The position numbers and the translations under genes are program-made. From NCBI GenBank assembly GCA_964638815.1, contig CAZXBB010000249.1, positions 1 to 15,196 of the forward strand: a stretch of 15,196 nucleotides of DNA, given 5' to 3'. Source of the DNA: CAZXBB01 sp964638815. Its GTDB lineage: Bacteria > Planctomycetota > Phycisphaerae > Phycisphaerales > SM1A02. Under the pieces are notes generated by a model, which worked only from the letters and a program-made list of their open reading frames with translations, was not told the DNA's origin and did not search any database. This document shows positions 12,455-15,196 of this stretch, piece after piece. Each line of letters starts with the position of its first letter. Within the stretch, counting starts at the first letter, position 1.

Positions 12455-14227
12455 ATGAAAGCGACGATGAAAGCGACGTTCAATCGGCGTGTCGCCCGCC
12501 CGCGGCGACTCGACTCAATCGGTGTGTGCTTCGCGCTGGCGCTCGCCTCGGCGGCCTTCGGGCAGAATCTCCAGGGCTACTGGACGAGGAACGACGTCAC
12601 GAAGGACACCAACCCGTGCACGCCGGGCGCCGCGTGGAACGAGCTTCCGGCCAACGGGGAGATCCGGCTCACGCTGGCGCGCGGCGAGAAGATCTGGTTC
12701 GCGTTCTGCAACGAGGAGTGGTTCGGCTGGCACAAGTTCTTCCTCTTCGACATCGCCCCGTTCCCGGGCTCCCAGCTCTACACGGAGGAGGTGGTCGGTT
12801 TCGACGAGGACGGCAACCCGATCAAGGCGCGCATGCACGGCTTCGGCTTCGACGCGAGCGGCCGCGACGAGACGTGGCGCTTCGACGAGCAGCCCGAGTG
12901 GGAGCGGATCGAGTTCACGCCCACGATCTTCGGGCTCGACAACGAGCGTGTGTTCGTCCGCGCCCGCAGCTCGTGCACGTTCCGCTGGCGCACGGCGCCG
13001 AGCGACCTTCTCTTCCCGCTCGAGGACACCAGCTTCGGCGCGCCCGGCGCGATGGAGGGCGAGCCGAAGGTGAAGAAGTTCTGGATCTTCCCGTGGCAAT
13101 GGTTCGTCGATCTCGACCGCGCGCCGACCTTCGACGCGCCGCCGCACACCGGCGAATGGAGCTGGGAGCATGTCTTCACCGATCCCGAGGACCGTCCGCG
13201 TCCGTTCGGCGGCGTGCTGTGGACGACCGACGGCGCGGGGCTCGCGGCGGGCGAGCGGTTCGATCACGAGCTGCCCATGGTCGATCACCTCGATCGGCGG
13301 TACGACCTCTACGCCGAGAACGACGAGACGGGTGAGATCACGCGGTTCCAGTACGGCGCGCCGCGCTGGAACGACGCGTTCGACGAGTACCCCGCCGGCC
13401 CGCTGGCGGGGCAGGGCGGATGGGAGCCGTGGAACGGCGATCCCGAGGCATCCGGGTTCGAGGTGGATGCCGGGAACGCGCACAGCGAGCCGCACTCGCT
13501 CGCGATCGACGGGGCCGACGACGCGGTGCGCCGCTTCGCCGGCTACACCTACGGCGTGCACGAGCTGACGACGTGGATGTTCGTTCCGCCGGACATGGAC
13601 GACGTCCAGGCCCTGATCCTGCTCAACACCTACCCGGCGCAGGTCGCCGCAGACTGGTCGCTCCAGCTCGAGATTGACGGCGACGCCGGCGTCATCGCCG
13701 ACCGCAACGGCGATGCGAGGCTCCCGCTGCGACGCGGGGAATGGACGCCGCTGCGCGTGCTGATCGACCTCGATCGCGACACGCAGACGGTCTGGTACGA
13801 CGGCGTTCGCATGCTCGACAAGAGCTGGACGGGCGGCGTCGCGGAGGGCGGCGCGGCGAACATCGCGGCGATCAACCTCTTCGGCGGGGGGAGCGCGCAC
13901 ACCGTCCACCACGACGACGTGCTGCTCGACGACGGCGACGGGCGCGGCGCGTGCGTCCTCGAGGACGGGACGTGCCGCGACGGCGCCCACCCGGAGTTCT
14001 GCGCGGCAATCGGCGGCGCGTACCTGGGTCACGAGATCGCGTGCGCGCCCGGGTGCTCCGCGGACCTCGACGGCGACGGCACGGTTGCGTTCGGCGACCT
14101 GCTCGTCGTGCTCGGCGCCTGGGGCGAGTGCGCGGGCTGTCCCGCGGACCTCGACGGCAACGGCTTCGTCGGGTTCAGCGACCTGCTGATCGTGCTCGGA
14201 GCGTGGGGGCCGTGCCCGGAACGGTGA
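12455..14227 (+). CDS. Secreted protein with GC-type dockerin C-terminus and LamG-like middle domain
   Basis: This encodes 590 residues. A basic start and hydrophobic stretch to A-S-A-A-F-G-Q (about residue 28) form a signal peptide. The first half (about 30-300) is rich in Trp, Phe and acidic residues and unassigned. The middle (about 310-490) resembles a concanavalin-A/LamG-like beta-sandwich (N-D-A-F-D-E-Y-P-A-G ... H-H-D-D-V-L-L-D-D). A Cys-rich module (about 495-534, G-A-C-V-L-E-D-G-T-C) leads to two calcium-loop repeats starting D537-L-D-G-D-G and D565-L-D-G-N-G, each ending L-G-A-W-G-x-C. This tandem is the GC-type dockerin-like domain of Phycisphaerales secreted proteins, thought to mediate cell-surface attachment. 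The start has AAAGGGA at 12442-12448; the first 12 bp (ATGAAAGCGACG) are exactly duplicated at 12467-12478. Ligand or substrate is unknown. Confidence 0.88.
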   Translation: MKATMKATFNRRVARPRRLDSIGVCFALALASAAFGQNLQGYWTRNDVTKDTNPCTPGAAWNELPANGEIRLTLARGEKIWFAFCNEEWFGWHKFFLFDIAPFPGSQLYTEEVVGFDEDGNPIKARMHGFGFDASGRDETWRFDEQPEWERIEFTPTIFGLDNERVFVRARSSCTFRWRTAPSDLLFPLEDTSFGAPGAMEGEPKVKKFWIFPWQWFVDLDRAPTFDAPPHTGEWSWEHVFTDPEDRPRPFGGVLWTTDGAGLAAGERFDHELPMVDHLDRRYDLYAENDETGEITRFQYGAPRWNDAFDEYPAGPLAGQGGWEPWNGDPEASGFEVDAGNAHSEPHSLAIDGADDAVRRFAGYTYGVHELTTWMFVPPDMDDVQALILLNTYPAQVAADWSLQLEIDGDAGVIADRNGDARLPLRRGEWTPLRVLIDLDRDTQTVWYDGVRMLDKSWTGGVAEGGAANIAAINLFGGGSAHTVHHDDVLLDDGDGRGACVLEDGTCRDGAHPEFCAAIGGAYLGHEIACAPGCSADLDGDGTVAFGDLLVVLGAWGECAGCPADLDGNGFVGFSDLLIVLGAWGPCPER

Positions 14228-14286
14228 ATGCCGAGTGAGGGCGCAACCGGTTTCGCGAGATGCAGTGTGTGAGGTGGTCTTCCGAG

Positions 14287-14381
14287 ATTCCCGATTTCCC
14301 GTTTCCCATTGTTCAATTGACCGTTCTTGAGGTTCCCGACTCCCCGTTCCCCGTTCCCCGCTTCCCGTTCCCCGATTCCGG
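14287..14381 (+). repeat. Pyrimidine-rich heptamer tandem repeat in intergenic spacer
   Basis: Seven contiguous 7-bp units of consensus YTCCCCG or TTCCCCG run from 14333 to 14381, and three looser units (ATTCCCG and variants) run from 14287 to about 14308. An AT-rich core around TCAATTGA (about 14308-14332) separates them. The plus strand is nearly all pyrimidine with G every seventh base. The 358-bp spacer (14228-14585) between the dockerin protein and the protease otherwise holds only the candidate promoter and hairpin listed separately. Confidence 0.8.
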
Positions 14382-14481
14382 AGGTATTTCCACCGACTTC
14401 CCGCGTGCCCGATCCGGACGCGGGAGCGGGCGCCGACGCACGTTGACGCATCGAAACCCGTCAGCTCCGGGGGGCCGGGCA

Positions 14482-14510
14482 TTGCGTGCCTGCGGGCGGT
14501 CCCTTAGGTT
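14482..14510 (+). promoter_or_regulatory. Sigma70-like promoter candidate for the protease gene
   Basis: TTGCGT (14482-14487) and TAGGTT (14505-14510) are spaced by 17 bp and lie about 75 bp before the protease ATG. Each half keeps three of six consensus bases. A transcript from here would include the hairpin at 14538-14556. This is a weak candidate. Confidence 0.3.
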
Positions 14511-14537
14511 GGAGGGCGGAATGGGGGGTCGGGACAG

Positions 14538-14556
14538 GGGAAGCGTCGTGCTTCCC
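14538..14556 (+). promoter_or_regulatory. Hairpin in the leader of the protease gene
   Basis: GGGAAGC (14538-14544) and GCTTCCC (14550-14556) form a perfect 7-bp stem with loop GTCGT, ending 17 bases before the AAGGAG ribosome binding site. It could stabilise the message or be an operator palindrome. The purpose is not known. Confidence 0.45.
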
Positions 14557-14585
14557 GATCCGATCGAAGACGGAAGGAGCCACGC

Positions 14586-15196
14586 ATGAGGCGAGCGATG
14601 ATGTTTGGAGCGGCCGCAGTCCTGCTGAGCGCGGGGGCGGCGAACGCCGGGATGATCGACCCGGGGCTGGACGCGACGTTGCGCGATGCGGCGCCCGACG
14701 AGATCGTCTCGGTGCTCGCGTACATGGCGGTCCAGGAGGACCTCGACGCGATCACCGGTCACATGGATGAGCAGCGCGCCTCGCTGCGGGAGCGGCACGA
14801 GGTCGTCGTGCGCGCGCTCCGGGACGTCGCGTCCGCGACGCAGGTCGATCTGCTCGCGCACCTCGATGAGCTGAAGGCTGCGAAGCGGGTCGCCGACTTC
14901 CGGTCGTTCTGGATCACGAACATGGTGCGCATCGACGCGACGGCGGCGGAGATCCGTCTCCTCGCGGAGCGCGACGATCTCGACATCGTCTATCCGAACT
15001 ACGGGATCGAGCTCATCGCGCCCGTCGAGGAGCTCGGCGGCGTCGTCGGCGCCGCGGATGGCGGGCCGGAGCCGGGCGTCGTCGCGGTGCGCGCGCCCGA
15101 GGTGTGGGCGATGGGAATCACGGGCGAGGGCGTGCTCGTGGCGACGCTGGACACCGGCGTCGACGGCAATCACCCGGCGCTGGCGAGCCGGTGGCG
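14586..15196 (+). CDS. Secreted subtilisin-family (S8) serine protease, partial at the window end
   Basis: The first 203 residues are visible. M-R-R-A-M-M-F-G-A-A-A-V-L-L-S-A-G-A-A-N-A is a signal peptide of 21 residues with an ANA|G cleavage site. Residues about 38-150 resemble an inhibitor I9-type prodomain, ending I-V-Y-P-N-Y-G-I-E-L. The mature domain begins near residue 170 (V-R-A-P-E-V-W-A-M-G-I-T-G-E-G-V-L-V-A-T-L), and D189 in A-T-L-D-T-G-V-D-G-N-H-P is the catalytic Asp of the Asp-His-Ser triad; His and Ser lie beyond the window. The start is set by AAGGAG (14574-14579), six bases before the ATG; an internal ATG at 14598 lacks such a site. It would be exported, self-process and degrade protein outside the cell or in the envelope. 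The size and any C-terminal domains are not visible. Confidence 0.9.
   Translation, partial: MRRAMMFGAAAVLLSAGAANAGMIDPGLDATLRDAAPDEIVSVLAYMAVQEDLDAITGHMDEQRASLRERHEVVVRALRDVASATQVDLLAHLDELKAAKRVADFRSFWITNMVRIDATAAEIRLLAERDDLDIVYPNYGIELIAPVEELGGVVGAADGGPEPGVVAVRAPEVWAMGITGEGVLVATLDTGVDGNHPALASRW

Noticed and set aside
14287..14381. Heptamer array as a CRISPR array
   Set aside because: Units are 7 bp and contiguous without unique spacers, and no cas gene is present.
12515..14482. A 655-codon open frame opposite the dockerin protein
   Set aside because: Low-complexity Arg/Val/Glu composition with no domain; the opposite strand shows a signal peptide, ribosome binding site and dockerin repeats.

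Overview
The window is high-GC bacterial DNA that most likely comes from a planctomycete of the class Phycisphaerae. Three things point there. One is a secreted protein ending in two Asp-rich loops that each close with the LGAWG-x-C signature (GC-type dockerin). Another is a type IV prepilin-like protein with a DGHV motif near its C-terminus. The third is a large Ser/Thr kinase with a membrane segment and a WD40-like propeller, next to an ECF sigma factor of the HTLQATALVHEAY type. These are inferences from recognised family features; no search was run.

Layout. Positions 1-1513 (minus strand) hold a secreted PRC-barrel protein followed by a CsbD-like protein cut by the window edge; both types are linked to stress or envelope functions. 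Divergent from them, 1734-3937 encodes an OmpR-type response regulator and its sensor histidine kinase, then a VOC-superfamily protein (3983-4402). On the minus strand come a prepilin-like secreted protein (4473-5606) and a predicted methanethiol S-methyltransferase, MddA (5827-6561). Divergent from mddA is a 1137-residue Ser/Thr kinase (6673-10086), which converges with an ECF sigma factor (10093-10674) across only 6 bp. Two small unknown proteins follow (10956-11410), one of them a predicted tail-anchored membrane protein. A 451-bp non-coding stretch carries one complete and one truncated copy of a structured inverted-repeat element. After it come a second VOC protein (11862-12248), the GC-dockerin protein (12455-14227), a 358-bp spacer with a heptamer repeat, and the start of a secreted subtilisin-family protease (14586 to the window end).

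How it may work together. The kinase and ECF sigma factor are the kind of pair that planctomycetes often encode side by side, so a shared signalling route is plausible. The two-component system may control the divergent PRC-barrel/CsbD genes; a direct repeat in the shared upstream region is a candidate site. The secreted prepilin-like, dockerin-like and protease proteins look like envelope or extracellular functions of independent origin.

The most unusual signal is the 112-bp element at 11442-11553. Its two arms match except where each carries its own small side hairpin. There the differences are compensatory, which argues that the folded shape is selected. Two genes also begin with an exact tandem duplication that includes the start codon, and the prepilin gene has three 14-bp direct repeats running into its ribosome binding site. 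No complete mobile element, CRISPR array, tRNA or rRNA was seen.
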